DNA of 64,000 nt from Mycobacterium sp. NBC_00419 (GCF_036023875.1 NZ_CP107931.1:3472001-3536000), one strand, 5' to 3'; positions 43,286 to 53,691 are shown, counted from the stretch's first letter. A program made the numbers and translations. The notes: generated from the sequence alone by a model not told the origin.

Positions 43286-44709
43286 CAGGACTCCTTGACC
43301 AGGTAGGGCGACACGGTGCTGCGGTGCTCGTCGAGATCGAGCGCGCGGCCGAGTGCGGGAAACGCCCGCTGGGCGCAGTTGTCGCGCTCACACACCCGGC
43401 ACCCCGCGCCGATGGGCGTCGCGGTGTCCGCGGACAGATCCAGACCCTTCGAGTAGACCAGCCGGTTGGCGTGGCGCATTTCGCAGCCCAGCCCGATCGC
43501 GAAGGTCTTGCCGGGTTGTCCGTATCGGGACGCGCGACGCTCGATGGTCCGGGCCACCCACATGTAGTTACGGCCGTCGGGCATCTGCGCGATCTGCACC
43601 AAGATCTTGCCCGGGTTGGCGAACGTCTCGTAGACGTTCCACAGCGGGCAGGTGCCGCCCGAGGATGAGAAGTGAAATCCGGTGGCGGACTGGCGTTTCG
43701 ACATGTTGCCGGCCTTGTCGACCCGGACGAACGAGAAGGGCACTCCCCGCATCGACGGTCGCTGCAGTGTCGAGAGCCGATGGCAGATCGTCTCGTAGCT
43801 GACCTGATAGAACGCCGAGAGCCGCTCGATGTCGTAGCGGAAGCTCTCGGCGACGCCGTGAAATTGCCCGTAGGGCAACACTGTTGCGGCCGCGAAGTAG
43901 TTGGCCAACCCGAGCCGGGCCAGTCGGCGTGACTCGTCGCTGGTGAACGTACCGGCCGCGACCTTGGTGTCGATGAGGTCGCCGAATTCGAGATAGGCCA
44001 ATTCGGCGGCCATCTTGAACACCTGCTGGCCACCGGACAGATGGGCGCTCATCTCCATCGTCTTGGTCTCGGGGTCGTAGCGGTGCAGCACAGTGTCGCC
44101 GAGGTCGACGCGCCTGACGATGCGCACGCCGTGCACCTGCGCCAGGCGCTGGCCGATGTCGCCGGCGAGGTCGCCGCGGTGCAGGCGCATCCGCACCGTC
44201 AGGTCCTCTGCGGCGGTGTCGAGCTCGTGAAGATAGTTCTGCCGTTGGTAGAAGTAGTCCCGAACTTCCTCGTGGGGCATGGAGATCGATCCCGAGCCGC
44301 TGCCTCCGGCGTTGAGGTTGAACCGGTCCTCGGTCACCGCGGCGAGTTGCGTCGTGGCCATCCGGTAGCGCTGGTGCAGGGTGACCATCGCCTTGGCCAG
44401 ATTGGGATGGGTGTTGACCATCTCGGCGACCTCGGCGGGATCGATGCCGGCATCCAGGTCGCGATCCAGCAGGACCTCCCGGAGTTCGGCGATCAGCCGG
44501 GTGTCGTCCTGCGAGGCGAAGAACGTCGCGTCCACACCGAACACCTCGGTGATCCGCAGCAGGACCGCGACGGTCAGCGGCCGGACGTCGTGCTCGATCT
44601 GGTTGAGATAGCTGGGGGAGATCTCCAGCATCTGGGCCAGCGCGGCCTGGCTGAATCCGCGTTCGCTACGGAGTTGACGCACGCGGGACCCGACGAACGT
44701 CTTGGACAC
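43285..44709 (-). CDS. ramB: RamB, regulator of acetate and glyoxylate metabolism
   Basis: 474 residues from the GTG at 44709, exactly the Rv0465c length. N-terminal XRE helix-turn-helix: VGSRVRQLRSERGFSQAALAQ and SPSYLNQIEHDVRPL. The central DUF955/peptidase-like region carries AAELAYLEFGD, and the C-terminal short-chain fatty acyl regulator domain holds the cysteine motif CRVCERDNCAQRAFP. RamB proteins control isocitrate lyase and acetate genes in Corynebacterium and Mycobacterium. A CTGCGAAGG (44728-44736) in its own promoter resembles half of the motif found ahead of icl, consistent with autoregulation. Confidence 0.93.
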   Translation of the reverse strand: MSKTFVGSRVRQLRSERGFSQAALAQMLEISPSYLNQIEHDVRPLTVAVLLRITEVFGVDATFFASQDDTRLIAELREVLLDRDLDAGIDPAEVAEMVNTHPNLAKAMVTLHQRYRMATTQLAAVTEDRFNLNAGGSGSGSISMPHEEVRDYFYQRQNYLHELDTAAEDLTVRMRLHRGDLAGDIGQRLAQVHGVRIVRRVDLGDTVLHRYDPETKTMEMSAHLSGGQQVFKMAAELAYLEFGDLIDTKVAAGTFTSDESRRLARLGLANYFAAATVLPYGQFHGVAESFRYDIERLSAFYQVSYETICHRLSTLQRPSMRGVPFSFVRVDKAGNMSKRQSATGFHFSSSGGTCPLWNVYETFANPGKILVQIAQMPDGRNYMWVARTIERRASRYGQPGKTFAIGLGCEMRHANRLVYSKGLDLSADTATPIGAGCRVCERDNCAQRAFPALGRALDLDEHRSTVSPYLVKES

Positions 44710-44835
44710 CTGCCCAGGGTACCGGCGCTGCGAAGGCCTGCTTAGCAGGATTGGCAAGGACGCTTGTTGGCATTCGCTGAGGCCTTTGGCATGATCGCGC
44801 TGGGCGGGAAAGCTTCAGCCTGGGGAGAAGGCACC

Positions 44836-45660
44836 ATGAGTACCACCGAGAAGGACACGGCCGTAAGCGGTCTGGCCAAGGTGCTGATGCCCGTACCCGA
44901 TCCGCACCCCGATGTGTTCGACCGGGAATGGTCGCTGCGGGTCGGTGACATCGACCGGGCCGGCCGTCTGCGGCTGGACGCGGCGTGCCGCCATATCCAG
45001 GACATCGGCCAGGACCAGCTGCGCGAGATGGGCCACGAGGAGACCCACCCGCTGTGGATCGTCCGGCGCACGATGGTCGATCTGATCCGTCCGATCGAGT
45101 TCCAGGACATGCTGCGGATGCGCCGCTGGTGTTCGGGAACCTCCAACCGCTGGTGTGAAATGCGGGTGCGGGTCGACGGTCGCAAAGGCGGGCTGATCGA
45201 ATCCGAGGCGTTCTGGATCAACATCAACCGTGAGACCCAGGGGCCGGCCCGGATCGCCGACGACTTCCTGGACGGCTTGAAGAGGACCACCGAAGTCAGC
45301 CGGCTGCGGTGGAAGGCCTACCTGACTCCGGGAGCCCGGCAGGACGCCGACGAGATCCGCGCGTTCCCGATTCGGGTCAGCGATATCGACTTCTTCGATC
45401 ACGTCAACAATTCGGTGTACTGGAAGGTGGTCGAGGAGTTCCTCGCCCCGTATCCCGAACTGTTCGAGTCACCGCTGCGGGTGACCATCGAACACGACGC
45501 ACCCGTCGCCCTCGGCGACAAGCTGGAGATTCTGTCGCACGTCTATCCGCCCGGATCGACCGACAAATTCGGTCCGGAGCTGACCGACCGCACTGTTAGA
45601 ACGCTCACATACATGGTCGGCGACGAGGTCAAAGCCGTCGCGTCGATCTTCGGGCTCTGA
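44836..45660 (+). CDS. Acyl-ACP thioesterase family protein (Rv0466-like)
   Basis: 274 residues from the ATG at 44836 with GGGAGAAG upstream; upstream starts lack a binding site. It is a double hot-dog protein: first half LRVGDIDRAGRLRLDAACRHIQDIG, second half FPIRVSDIDFFDHVNNSVYWKVVEEFL, which includes the N-x-H-x-N-type catalytic residues (DHVNNSVYW). It would release fatty acids from acyl-ACP or act on acyl-CoA. It lies between ramB and icl, divergent from ramB, as in M. tuberculosis. Confidence 0.87.
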   Translation: MSTTEKDTAVSGLAKVLMPVPDPHPDVFDREWSLRVGDIDRAGRLRLDAACRHIQDIGQDQLREMGHEETHPLWIVRRTMVDLIRPIEFQDMLRMRRWCSGTSNRWCEMRVRVDGRKGGLIESEAFWININRETQGPARIADDFLDGLKRTTEVSRLRWKAYLTPGARQDADEIRAFPIRVSDIDFFDHVNNSVYWKVVEEFLAPYPELFESPLRVTIEHDAPVALGDKLEILSHVYPPGSTDKFGPELTDRTVRTLTYMVGDEVKAVASIFGL

Positions 45661-45675
45661 GCGACGAGTTTTTAA

Positions 45676-45691
45676 CAGTACAAGCGTACTG
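45676..45691. promoter_or_regulatory. Inverted repeat upstream of icl
   Basis: CAGTAC-AAGC-GTACTG, perfect six-base arms around a four-base spacer, just after the thioesterase stop. It could be an operator for icl or a weak terminator element; the arms are short for a terminator and no T run follows. Confidence 0.4.
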
Positions 45692-45723
45692 ACCTGCGGG
45701 AATCCGCTACCCGCCAGTAACTT

Positions 45724-45737
45724 CTGAACCGGTTCAG
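45724..45737. promoter_or_regulatory. Palindrome CTGAACCGGTTCAG upstream of icl
   Basis: A perfect 14-base palindrome centred about 160 bases before the icl start and 11 bases from the tandem TTCGCAA motif. The binding protein is unknown. The placement fits an operator acting together with RamB. Confidence 0.45.
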
Positions 45738-45747
45738 CTGGATTGGA

Positions 45748-45767
45748 CCTTCGCAAACTTCGCAAGA
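45748..45767 (+). promoter_or_regulatory. Probable RamB operator of icl
   Basis: Two direct copies of CTTCGCAA, spaced ten bases (one helical turn) apart, in CCTTCGCAAACTTCGCAAGA. The published RamB consensus in relatives is built around a TTTGCAAA-like core, which this resembles with one change per copy. It lies 120-140 bases before the icl start. Confidence 0.6.
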
Positions 45768-45889
45768 TGAACGTACTGCTTGGCGAAAATTGGCATTCGC
45801 AGTGGCTTGAAGTGCACTAATGGTGCGAGGCATGCTCGAAGGCAGCACACCAGCCAAGCTGTACCAGAGTTAGCAAAAGGAGCAGGCCC

Positions 45890-47188
45890 ATGCCCAACGT
45901 CGGGTCCAACGTCGGCAAGCCGAAGACCGCAGAAGAGATCCAGCGCGACTGGGACACCAACCCCCGGTGGAAGGGTCTCACCCGTACCTACACCCCGGCC
46001 GACGTTGTCGCGCTGCAGGGCAGCGTCGTCGAGGAGGCCACCCTGGCCCGCCGCGGCGCCGAGGTGCTGTGGAACCAGCTCCACGAGATGGAGTTCGTCA
46101 ACTCGCTCGGCGCGCTGACCGGCAACATGGCCGTCCAGCAGGTCCGCGCGGGCCTCAAGGCCATCTACCTGTCGGGTTGGCAGGTCGCCGGTGACGCGAA
46201 CCTCTCCGGCCACACTTACCCCGACCAGAGCCTCTACCCGGCCAACTCGGTGCCGCAGGTGGTGCGTCGCATCAACAACGCGCTGCTGCGTGCCGACGAG
46301 ATCGCCAAGGTCGAGGGTGACACCTCGGTGGAGAACTGGCTGGCCCCGATCGTCGCCGACGGCGAGGCCGGTTTCGGTGGCGCCCTCAACGTCTACGAGC
46401 TGCAGAAGGCCATGATCGCCGCCGGTGTCGCGGGCTCGCACTGGGAAGACCAGCTGGCCTCGGAGAAGAAGTGCGGCCACCTCGGTGGCAAGGTGCTCAT
46501 CCCCACCCAGCAGCACATCCGCACCCTGACCTCGGCTCGCCTGGCGGCTGACGTCGCCGACGTGCCGACCGTCGTCATCGCCCGTACCGATGCCGAGGCC
46601 GCCACGCTGATCACCTCCGACGTCGACGAGCGCGACCAGCCGTTCATCACCGGCGAGCGGACCAAGGAAGGCTTCTACCGGGTCAAGAACGGCCTGGAGC
46701 CCTGCATCGCCCGCGCCAAGTCCTACGCGCCGTACTCGGATCTGATCTGGATGGAGACCGGCACCCCGGATCTGGACCTGGCCCGCCGCTTCGCCGAGGG
46801 CGTCAAGAGCGAGTTCCCCGACCAGATGCTGGCCTACAACTGCTCGCCGTCGTTCAACTGGCGCAAGCACCTGGACGACTCGACGATCGCCCGCTTCCAG
46901 AAGGAACTCGGCGCCATGGGCTTCAAGTTCCAGTTCATCACGCTGGCCGGCTTCCACGCCCTGAACTACTCGATGTTCGATCTGGCCTACGGCTACGCCC
47001 GCAACCAGATGACCGCCTACGTCGAGCTGCAGGAGCGCGAGTTCGCTGCCGAGGAGCGCGGCTACACCGCGACCAAGCACCAGCGTGAGGTCGGCGCCGG
47101 CTACTTCGACCGGATCGCCACCACCGTGGACCCGACCAGCTCGACCACCGCGCTGGCCGGCTCGACCGAAGAGGGACAGTTCCACTAA
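45890..47188 (+). CDS. icl: Isocitrate lyase
   Basis: 432 residues. The catalytic signature [11 protein letters not shown] is intact with Cys195 as the active-site residue (191 in the 428-residue M. tuberculosis enzyme). Other blocks: [35 protein letters not shown], and the C-terminal lid region. It splits isocitrate to succinate and glyoxylate in the glyoxylate shunt and also cleaves methylisocitrate in mycobacteria. Start set by AAAAGGAG seven bases before the ATG. It is followed by a hairpin and fadB2. Confidence 0.97.
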   Translation: MPNVGSNVGKPKTAEEIQRDWDTNPRWKGLTRTYTPADVVALQGSVVEEATLARRGAEVLWNQLHEMEFVNSLGALTGNMAVQQVRAGLKAIYLSGWQVAGDANLSGHTYPDQSLYPANSVPQVVRRINNALLRADEIAKVEGDTSVENWLAPIVADGEAGFGGALNVYELQKAMIAAGVAGSHWEDQLASEKKCGHLGGKVLIPTQQHIRTLTSARLAADVADVPTVVIARTDAEAATLITSDVDERDQPFITGERTKEGFYRVKNGLEPCIARAKSYAPYSDLIWMETGTPDLDLARRFAEGVKSEFPDQMLAYNCSPSFNWRKHLDDSTIARFQKELGAMGFKFQFITLAGFHALNYSMFDLAYGYARNQMTAYVELQEREFAAEERGYTATKHQREVGAGYFDRIATTVDPTSSTTALAGSTEEGQFH

Positions 47189-47223
47189 GCCTCTGCACGA
47201 GCAGGTCCCGCCGTTTCGCAGTT

Positions 47224-47254
47224 CAGGCCCCGTCCTTATATTGGGCGGGGCCTG
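47224..47254 (+). terminator. GC-rich hairpin between icl and fadB2
   Basis: CAGGCCCCGTCC (47224-47235) pairs with GGGCGGGGCCTG (47243-47254), twelve pairs including one G-U, around a seven-base AT-rich loop. No T run follows, as is common for mycobacterial terminators. Because fadB2 starts 18 bases on, it may only attenuate read-through. Confidence 0.65.
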
Positions 47255-47271
47255 ACGCGTGAGGAGATGAA

Positions 47272-48126
47272 GTGAGTATTCAACGAGTAGGTGTGATCGG
47301 CGCGGGGCAGATGGGCTCAGGGATCGTCGAGGTGGCCGCCAAGGCCGGCGCCGACGTCGTCGTCTTCGAACCGACGGACGAGTTGCTCAACGCCGGCCGC
47401 AGCCGGCTCACCGGGTCGCTGGAGCGTGCGACGAGCCGCGGCAAGCTGTCGGAGGCCGACCGCGACGCCACGCTGGCCAGGCTGACGTTCACCACCGACC
47501 TCGCCGACATGGCGGACCGCCAGCTCGTCATCGAGGCCGTCGTCGAGGACGAGACGGTCAAGGGCAAGATCTTCGCTGAACTCGACCGCATCATCACCGA
47601 CCCCGACGCTGTGCTGGCATCCAACACCTCCAGCATCCCGATCATGAAAATCGCTGCGGCAACGAAGAATCCGAGCCGGGTGATCGGCCTGCACTTCTTC
47701 AACCCGGTGCCGGTGCTGCCGCTGGTGGAACTGGTCAACACGTTGGTCACCTCCGAGGGGGCGATCGCCCGGGTCGAACAGTTCGCCGGTGAGGTCCTGG
47801 GCAAGAAGGTGGTGCGTTGCGCCGACCGTTCCGGATTCGTCGTCAACGCTCTTCTGGTGCCCTACCTGTTGTCGGCGATCCGGATGGTCGAGGCCGGTGT
47901 GGCCACCGTCGAGGATGTCGACACCGCGATCGTGGCCGGGCTCTCGCATCCGATGGGCCCGCTGCGGTTGTCCGACCTGATCGGACTGGACACCATGAAG
48001 CTCATCGCGGACTCGATGTATGAGGAATTGAAGGACGCCCACTACGCGCCGCCACCGTTGCTGCTGCGCATGGTCGAGGCGGGGATGCTGGGCAAGAAAT
48101 CCGGACAGGGCTTCTACAGCTACTGA
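47272..48126 (+). CDS. fadB2: 3-hydroxybutyryl-CoA dehydrogenase
   Basis: 284 residues from a GTG preceded by GAGGAGATGAA. NAD-binding VGVIGAGQMGSGIVEVAAKAG, substrate-domain blocks VIGLHFFNPVPVLPLVELV (catalytic His), and SNTSSIPI. The C-terminal dimer domain ends in MLGKKSGQGFYSY. It oxidises 3-hydroxyacyl-CoA in beta-oxidation or butyrate metabolism; short-chain specificity is typical for FadB2. Same order as Rv0468. Confidence 0.95.
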   Translation: MSIQRVGVIGAGQMGSGIVEVAAKAGADVVVFEPTDELLNAGRSRLTGSLERATSRGKLSEADRDATLARLTFTTDLADMADRQLVIEAVVEDETVKGKIFAELDRIITDPDAVLASNTSSIPIMKIAAATKNPSRVIGLHFFNPVPVLPLVELVNTLVTSEGAIARVEQFAGEVLGKKVVRCADRSGFVVNALLVPYLLSAIRMVEAGVATVEDVDTAIVAGLSHPMGPLRLSDLIGLDTMKLIADSMYEELKDAHYAPPPLLLRMVEAGMLGKKSGQGFYSY

Positions 48127-48256
48127 CGACCTGTGCTTATGCAATCCCCAGACTAATTGACTAGGCTGCACGCCGGTGGGCCTGTGGCCCTGGTCGGGGG
48201 ACCGTTTGTAGCGAACCCCCGCTGTCCACGGCCCGACCTAGCAAGCGGAAACCTGA

Positions 48257-49144
<888 letters not shown>

Positions 49145-49153
49145 CCAACCGGC

Positions 49154-50011
49154 TCAGGCTTGTTCGAGCTTCTTCTTCTCGGCCGCCACGTCGAAGTCGG
49201 CGGGTGGCCAGGTGAGATTCATGTCCTTGAGCGCTTCGATAAGCAGCTCGGTGATCGCCAACCTGCTGTACCACTTCTTGTCGCACGGGATGACGTACCA
49301 GGGCGCGTAGTCGGTCGAGGTGCGGTCGAGGACGGCCTGATAGGCCTCCTGGTAGGCCGGCCATAGCTTGCGCTCGTCCAGATCGCCGGGGTTGTACTTC
49401 CAGTACCGGTCGGGGCGCTCTAGCCGTTCGGACAGCCGGCGTTTCTGCTCGTCGAGGGACACGAACATGGCGCACTTGACCACCGTCGTCCCGGAGTCGA
49501 CGAGTTCCTTCTCGAACGCGTTGATCTCGTCGTAGCGCGGCTCCCAGACCTCGCGGGGCACCAGATCGTGCACCCGCACCACCAGCACGTCTTCGTAGTG
49601 CGACCGGTCGAACACCCCGATGTGGCCTGCGGACGGCAGCGCCTTGCGGATGCGCCACAGGTAGTGATGGGCCCGCTCCTCCTCGGTGGGCACACCGAAA
49701 CTCGCGTACTGGATGCCCATCGGGTTTCCGGCCCCCACCACGTGCTTGACGATGCTGCCCTTGCCTGCGGTATCCATCCCCTGCAGCACCAGAAGCAGTG
49801 AGCGGCCGTCCCCGGCTTTGCCGCTGGCGTAGAGCATTTCCTGCAGCCCCGCAAAGCGCTCGTTGCGCTCGGCCTGCACCTCGCTGGAGCCATTCTTGTC
49901 GCCGGTATAGCCCGGGCTGGAGTTCGGGTCGATATCGGCGATCTTCTCGCCGGTGCGGAACTGGAGGATCGTGTGCGGTTCGTGAGTCCACTGCGACGGC
50001 AGGTCGGCCAT
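49154..50011 (-). CDS. PPK2-family polyphosphate:nucleotide phosphotransferase
   Basis: 285 residues from the ATG at 50011. Walker A LQGMDTAGKGSI (core 78-86), Walker B FDRSHYEDVLVVRVHDLVP, and lid region RWK-like RPDRYWKYNPGDLDERKLWPAY. It belongs to the PPK2 group distinct from classical Ppk2 (20779-21639), including nucleotide phosphotransferases that turn AMP or ADP to higher forms with polyphosphate. It is convergent with umaA and directly downstream of madR. Confidence 0.88.
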   Translation of the reverse strand: MADLPSQWTHEPHTILQFRTGEKIADIDPNSSPGYTGDKNGSSEVQAERNERFAGLQEMLYASGKAGDGRSLLLVLQGMDTAGKGSIVKHVVGAGNPMGIQYASFGVPTEEERAHHYLWRIRKALPSAGHIGVFDRSHYEDVLVVRVHDLVPREVWEPRYDEINAFEKELVDSGTTVVKCAMFVSLDEQKRRLSERLERPDRYWKYNPGDLDERKLWPAYQEAYQAVLDRTSTDYAPWYVIPCDKKWYSRLAITELLIEALKDMNLTWPPADFDVAAEKKKLEQA

Positions 50012-50025
50012 AGCCGAGAGCCTAG

Positions 50026-50736
50026 CTAGCGGGTGCGCCGCAGTGCGGGCGGCAGCACCGGAGACGGGTGCGGGTCGGAGTTGAACTTCTCCAGCGAGCC
50101 GCCGACCTCGACGATTCCGCACAGTGCGTTCCAGCACAGCATGGTCAGGTAGTCGATCAATTCACCGCTGGTCATCCGCGGGTTCGACATCCACGAGTGC
50201 GTCGCCAGCTGAACCCCGCCGACGATCAGGTAGGCCCACGGCTCCACGCCACTGGTGTCCATCCCGGCGCGCTGCATACGCCGGCGCAGCACGACCGCAA
50301 GCATTCGCGCGATGATCTGTTCCGAATCGGCGATGACTTTGTTTTTGCTGGCCGAACTGTTTGCCATGACGAATCGGTATGGCTCGGGCTCGGCGGCCAC
50401 GGTCTCGACATACACCCGGATGATCTCGTGTGTCAGGTCGAAGCCGTCGAGGTCCGACGACAGTGCACCGGCCATGTTGGGGATCAGAGTGGTCTGCGCG
50501 AACCGCATCATCACCGCGGTGGTGAGGTCGTTCTTGTCAACGAAATAGCGGTACAGAACGGTCTTGGAGACGCCGATTTCCGCAGCTATTTCGTCCATGC
50601 TGACGTCGCGACCGCGCTGGCGGATGGCTTCGAGGGCACCGTCGACCAACTCGGTGCGGCGTTCCACCTTGTGTTGACGCCAGCGTCGCTTGCGACCATC
50701 GGTCTTGGCGACCCCGTCGCTTATCTGCTGTGCCAC
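50026..50736 (-). CDS. madR: TetR regulator MadR (mycolic acid desaturase regulator)
   Basis: 236 residues if the GTG at 50736 is used, close to the Rv0472c length; a GTG at 50799 would give 257. The DNA-binding domain reads RTELVDGALEAIRQRGRDVSMDEIAAEIGVSKTVLYRYF and is followed by the acyl-CoA type C-terminal domain with TSGVEPWAYLIVGGVQ. MadR (Rv0472c) was reported to repress the desA1/desA2 acyl-ACP desaturases and to sense acyl-CoA. The orthologue is assigned from position between the PPK2 gene and DUF445 gene and from the domain sequence. Confidence 0.88.
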   Translation of the reverse strand: MAQQISDGVAKTDGRKRRWRQHKVERRTELVDGALEAIRQRGRDVSMDEIAAEIGVSKTVLYRYFVDKNDLTTAVMMRFAQTTLIPNMAGALSSDLDGFDLTHEIIRVYVETVAAEPEPYRFVMANSSASKNKVIADSEQIIARMLAVVLRRRMQRAGMDTSGVEPWAYLIVGGVQLATHSWMSNPRMTSGELIDYLTMLCWNALCGIVEVGGSLEKFNSDPHPSPVLPPALRRTR

Positions 50737-50834
50737 TATCGCGGAGTCCGTTCCCCTTGTTCTCGACGATTCTACGGTCTGTCCTGACGGCAAGGTCACA
50801 TTAACTGGCCCGGCACATAGCGGATGATGGTGGA

Positions 50835-52169
50835 GTGGTTACCGAACCTGACCGTCCGGCGTTGCCGGCGGCTGTAGTGCGCGCCGGGGCGTCCCTGGCG
50901 GAGTCGTTTGCCGGCGCAGACCCCGAAGCCGACGCCGAACGGGCGCGCTCGCTGCGCCGGATGAAGGCGGTGGCGCTGAGTTTCCTGCTCGGCGCCACGG
51001 TGTTGTTCCTGGTCTGCCGCTGGGGCCAGGCCCAGGGCGGGCCGGCCTGGGTCGGGTATGTCGGCGCCGCGGCCGAGGCCGGCATGGTGGGCGCGCTGGC
51101 CGACTGGTTCGCCGTCACTGCGCTGTTCCGCCATCCGCTGGGGCTCAAGATCCCGCACACGGCGATCATCAAGCGCAAGAAGGACCAGCTCGGTGAAGGC
51201 CTGGGCAACTTCGTCCGGGAGAACTTCCTGTCGCCCGCTGTCGTCGAGACGAAACTGCGTGACGCCGACGTCGCCGGGCGGCTGGGCAAGTGGCTTTCCC
51301 AGCCCGACCATGCCGACCGGGTGGCCGGTGAGGCGGCGACGGTACTGCGTGTCGTGGTGGAGCTCCTCAACGACGACGACATCCAGCAGGTCATCGATCG
51401 CACCATCGTCCGGCGGCTGGCCGAACCGCAGTGGGGACCTCCGGTGGGCCGGGTGCTGGGCCAGCTGCTGGCCGAGAACCGTCAGGAAGCACTCATACAG
51501 CTGTTGTGCGACAGAGCTTTCGAGTGGGCCCTGAATGCGGGGGAGACCATCGAGCGGGTGGTCACCCGGGATTCGCCGACCTGGTCGCCGCGGTTCGTCG
51601 ACCATCTGGTCGGCGACCGGATTCACCGCGAGTTGATGGACTTCACCGACAAGGTGCGCCGCAACCCGAATCATGAACTGCGCCTTTCGGCTACGCGTTT
51701 CCTGTTCGAGTTCGCCGACGACCTGCAGAACGACGACGCCACCATCGCGCGGGCCGAGGCGGTCAAGGAACAGCTGATGGCCCGTGACGAGGTGACCCGT
51801 GCTGCCGAGACGGCGTGGAAGACGTTGAAGCGCTTGGTTCTTGACGGCGTGGACGACCCGTCGAGCGCATTGCGGACCCGGGTCGCGGACTCCGTCGTGC
51901 GCATCGGTGAGTCACTTCGGGACGACATCGAGCTACGCGACAAGGTGGACAACTGGATCGTGCGCGGGGCGCAGCATCTGGTCGGGCAGTACGGCGCGGA
52001 GATCACCACGATCATCACCGACACCATCGAGCGATGGGACGCCGAGGAAGCCAGCCGGCGCATCGAATTGCACGTCGGACGCGACCTCCAGTTCATCCGG
52101 ATCAACGGCACCGTAGTGGGAGCTCTGGCCGGCCTCGTGATCTACACAGTGGCACAAATCATATTCTGA
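50835..52169 (+). CDS. DUF445 membrane protein (Rv0473-like)
   Basis: 444 residues. N-terminal helix AVALSFLLGATVLFLVC, then AAAEAGMVGALADWFAVTALFRHPLGLKIPHTAIIKRKKDQLGEGLG, the DUF445 signature, a long soluble helical region rich in Arg/Glu/Asp, and a C-terminal helix TVVGALAGLVIYTVAQIIF. Function is unknown. It is divergent from madR, so the short interval between 50736 and 50835 must carry promoters for both. Confidence 0.9.
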   Translation: MVTEPDRPALPAAVVRAGASLAESFAGADPEADAERARSLRRMKAVALSFLLGATVLFLVCRWGQAQGGPAWVGYVGAAAEAGMVGALADWFAVTALFRHPLGLKIPHTAIIKRKKDQLGEGLGNFVRENFLSPAVVETKLRDADVAGRLGKWLSQPDHADRVAGEAATVLRVVVELLNDDDIQQVIDRTIVRRLAEPQWGPPVGRVLGQLLAENRQEALIQLLCDRAFEWALNAGETIERVVTRDSPTWSPRFVDHLVGDRIHRELMDFTDKVRRNPNHELRLSATRFLFEFADDLQNDDATIARAEAVKEQLMARDEVTRAAETAWKTLKRLVLDGVDDPSSALRTRVADSVVRIGESLRDDIELRDKVDNWIVRGAQHLVGQYGAEITTIITDTIERWDAEEASRRIELHVGRDLQFIRINGTVVGALAGLVIYTVAQIIF

Positions 52170-52186
52170 CCTGCGCTAACTAGTGC

Positions 52187-52215
52187 TTGCAAAAGTTAGC
52201 ACCCCCGCGTAGTGT
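52187..52215 (+). promoter_or_regulatory. Promoter with overlapping inverted repeat before the XRE gene
   Basis: TTGCAA (52187-52192), 17-base spacer, TAGTGT (52210-52215), a good sigma-A match. It overlaps an inverted repeat, GCTAACT (52175-52181) and AGTTAGC (52194-52200). The arrangement suggests repression, perhaps by the XRE protein itself. Confidence 0.6.
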
Positions 52216-52258
52216 GAGTTCCGTACGCACCGGAACAGCATTGCGCGAGGAGGTAGTC

Positions 52259-52654
52259 ATGGCACAGGATGCAGACATCCAGGCCGTGGTTTCCATCGCC
52301 GCGCACGACATCGGCGGCTTCATCAGGGCGCAGCGTGAAGCCGCTCAGGTTTCGGTGCGGCAGTTGGCCGAGAAGGCCGGCGTCAGCAACCCGTACCTCA
52401 GTCAGATCGAACGGGGACTACGCAAACCTTCTGCGGAGGTGCTGAGCCAGATCGCCAAGGCGCTGCGGTTGTCGGCGGAGGTGCTCTATGTGCGCGCCGG
52501 AATCCTGGAGCCCATTGAGGGCAGCAGTCAGGTGAACGACGCGATCATCGGGGACACCGCCATCACCGAACGCCAAAAGCAGGTTCTGCTCGACATTTAC
52601 ATGTCGTTCTGTCAGCAGAACGAAGCTGCCCGTGAGGAGCTGACGTCTGAATAG
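52259..52654 (+). CDS. XRE-family helix-turn-helix protein (Rv0474-like)
   Basis: 131 residues from the ATG at 52259 with GAGGAGG upstream. N-terminal HTH_3: [20 protein letters not shown] and [29 protein letters not shown]. The remainder is a short acidic helical tail. It regulates unknown targets; an Rv0474 orthologue. It precedes hbhA by 70 bp on the same strand, so control of hbhA or of itself is plausible. Confidence 0.92.
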   Translation: MAQDADIQAVVSIAAHDIGGFIRAQREAAQVSVRQLAEKAGVSNPYLSQIERGLRKPSAEVLSQIAKALRLSAEVLYVRAGILEPIEGSSQVNDAIIGDTAITERQKQVLLDIYMSFCQQNEAAREELTSE

Positions 52655-52724
52655 CCGCATCTCCACATCCGCTGAAAAACCGTCAACCACAATCGATTTG
52701 AAAAGTCTGAAAGGAGCCATTCAC

Positions 52725-53330
52725 ATGGCCGAGAACCCCACCATCGAGGAACTGAAGGCCCCGCTGCTCGCTGCGGTCGGTGCTGCCGACCTGGCCCTGG
52801 CCACCGTCAACGAGATCCTGGCCAACCTGCGTGACCGCGCCGAGGATGCCCGCACCGAGGCCGCCGAGCGCGTCGAAGGCCGCCGCGCCAAGCTGACCAA
52901 GCTGCAGGAAGACCTGCCCCAGCGCGCCGAGGAAATCCGCGGCAAGCTGAGCTCCGAAGAGCTGCGCAAGGCCGCCGAGGGCTTCGTCGAAGACGCCACC
53001 GCGACCTACAACACCTTGGTCGAGCGTGGCGAGGCCGCCCTGGAGCGGCTGCGCAACCAGCCCGATTTCAAGGATGCCGCCGCGCAGGTCGAGGGCTACG
53101 TCGACCAGGCCGTCGAGCTGACCCAGGACGCGCTGGGCAGCGTGTCCTCGCAGACCCGCGCGGTCGGTGAGCGTGCCGCCAAGTTGGTCGGCGTCGAGCT
53201 GCCCGCCAAGGCCGCCCCCGCCACCAAGGCCCCGGCCAAGAAGGCCGCCGCCAAGAAGGCTCCGGCCAAGGCTGCTGCCAAGAAGGCCCCGGCCAAGAAG
53301 GCTCCGGCCAAGAAGGTCACCCAGAAGTGA
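52725..53330 (+). CDS. hbhA: Heparin-binding haemagglutinin HbhA
   Basis: 201 residues. Start ATG after AAAGGAG. A long amphipathic coiled-coil region spans about residues 10-160. The C-terminal ~40 residues are Ala/Lys/Pro repeats ([13 protein letters not shown] type), the heparin-binding part of mycobacterial HbhA and the site of lysine methylation. HbhA binds sulfated glycans and also influences lipid inclusions. The repeated lysine codons make this stretch repetitive at DNA level (53211-53325). Confidence 0.93.
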   Translation: MAENPTIEELKAPLLAAVGAADLALATVNEILANLRDRAEDARTEAAERVEGRRAKLTKLQEDLPQRAEEIRGKLSSEELRKAAEGFVEDATATYNTLVERGEAALERLRNQPDFKDAAAQVEGYVDQAVELTQDALGSVSSQTRAVGERAAKLVGVELPAKAAPATKAPAKKAAAKKAPAKAAAKKAPAKKAPAKKVTQK

Positions 53331-53406
53331 AACCGGGTCGCCTCGGGGCATGACTGGGGCGACTAGTTCGACGGTGAGGGTGGTGCCCGCATAGTCTGGC
53401 AGCGTG

Positions 53407-53691
53407 ATGCTTGCCGGTCTTGCGGGTACCATCCTCGAAGTCATTCGGTGGCTGGTTATTGTCGCCACCCTTTATTCGTTCGTGCACGCCGCGATTCAGC
53501 GGCCAGATGCCTACACCGCCGCCGAGAAGCTGACCAAGCCGGTGTGGCTGGTAATCCTCGGCGTCGCCGGTCTTCTCGCCGTTGTCGGTGTCCTCGACGT
53601 AATGGGCGTCGCGATCGCCGCGGTGGCCTCGGGCGTCTACCTCGTCGACGTCCGGCCCAAGCTGCTCGACGTCCAGGGGAAGTCCCGCTGA
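53407..53691 (+). CDS. DUF2516 membrane protein (Rv0476-like)
   Basis: 94 residues from ATG at 53407 (GTG at 53404 is adjacent). Three hydrophobic segments: [59 protein letters not shown]. It is a DUF2516 member of unknown role, conserved after hbhA in mycobacteria. Confidence 0.87.
   Translation: MLAGLAGTILEVIRWLVIVATLYSFVHAAIQRPDAYTAAEKLTKPVWLVILGVAGLLAVVGVLDVMGVAIAAVASGVYLVDVRPKLLDVQGKSR

Noticed and set aside
53211..53325. Possible CRISPR-like or short tandem repeat array
   Set aside because: These are the Lys/Ala/Pro codon repeats of the hbhA C-terminus, in frame, with no spacers.
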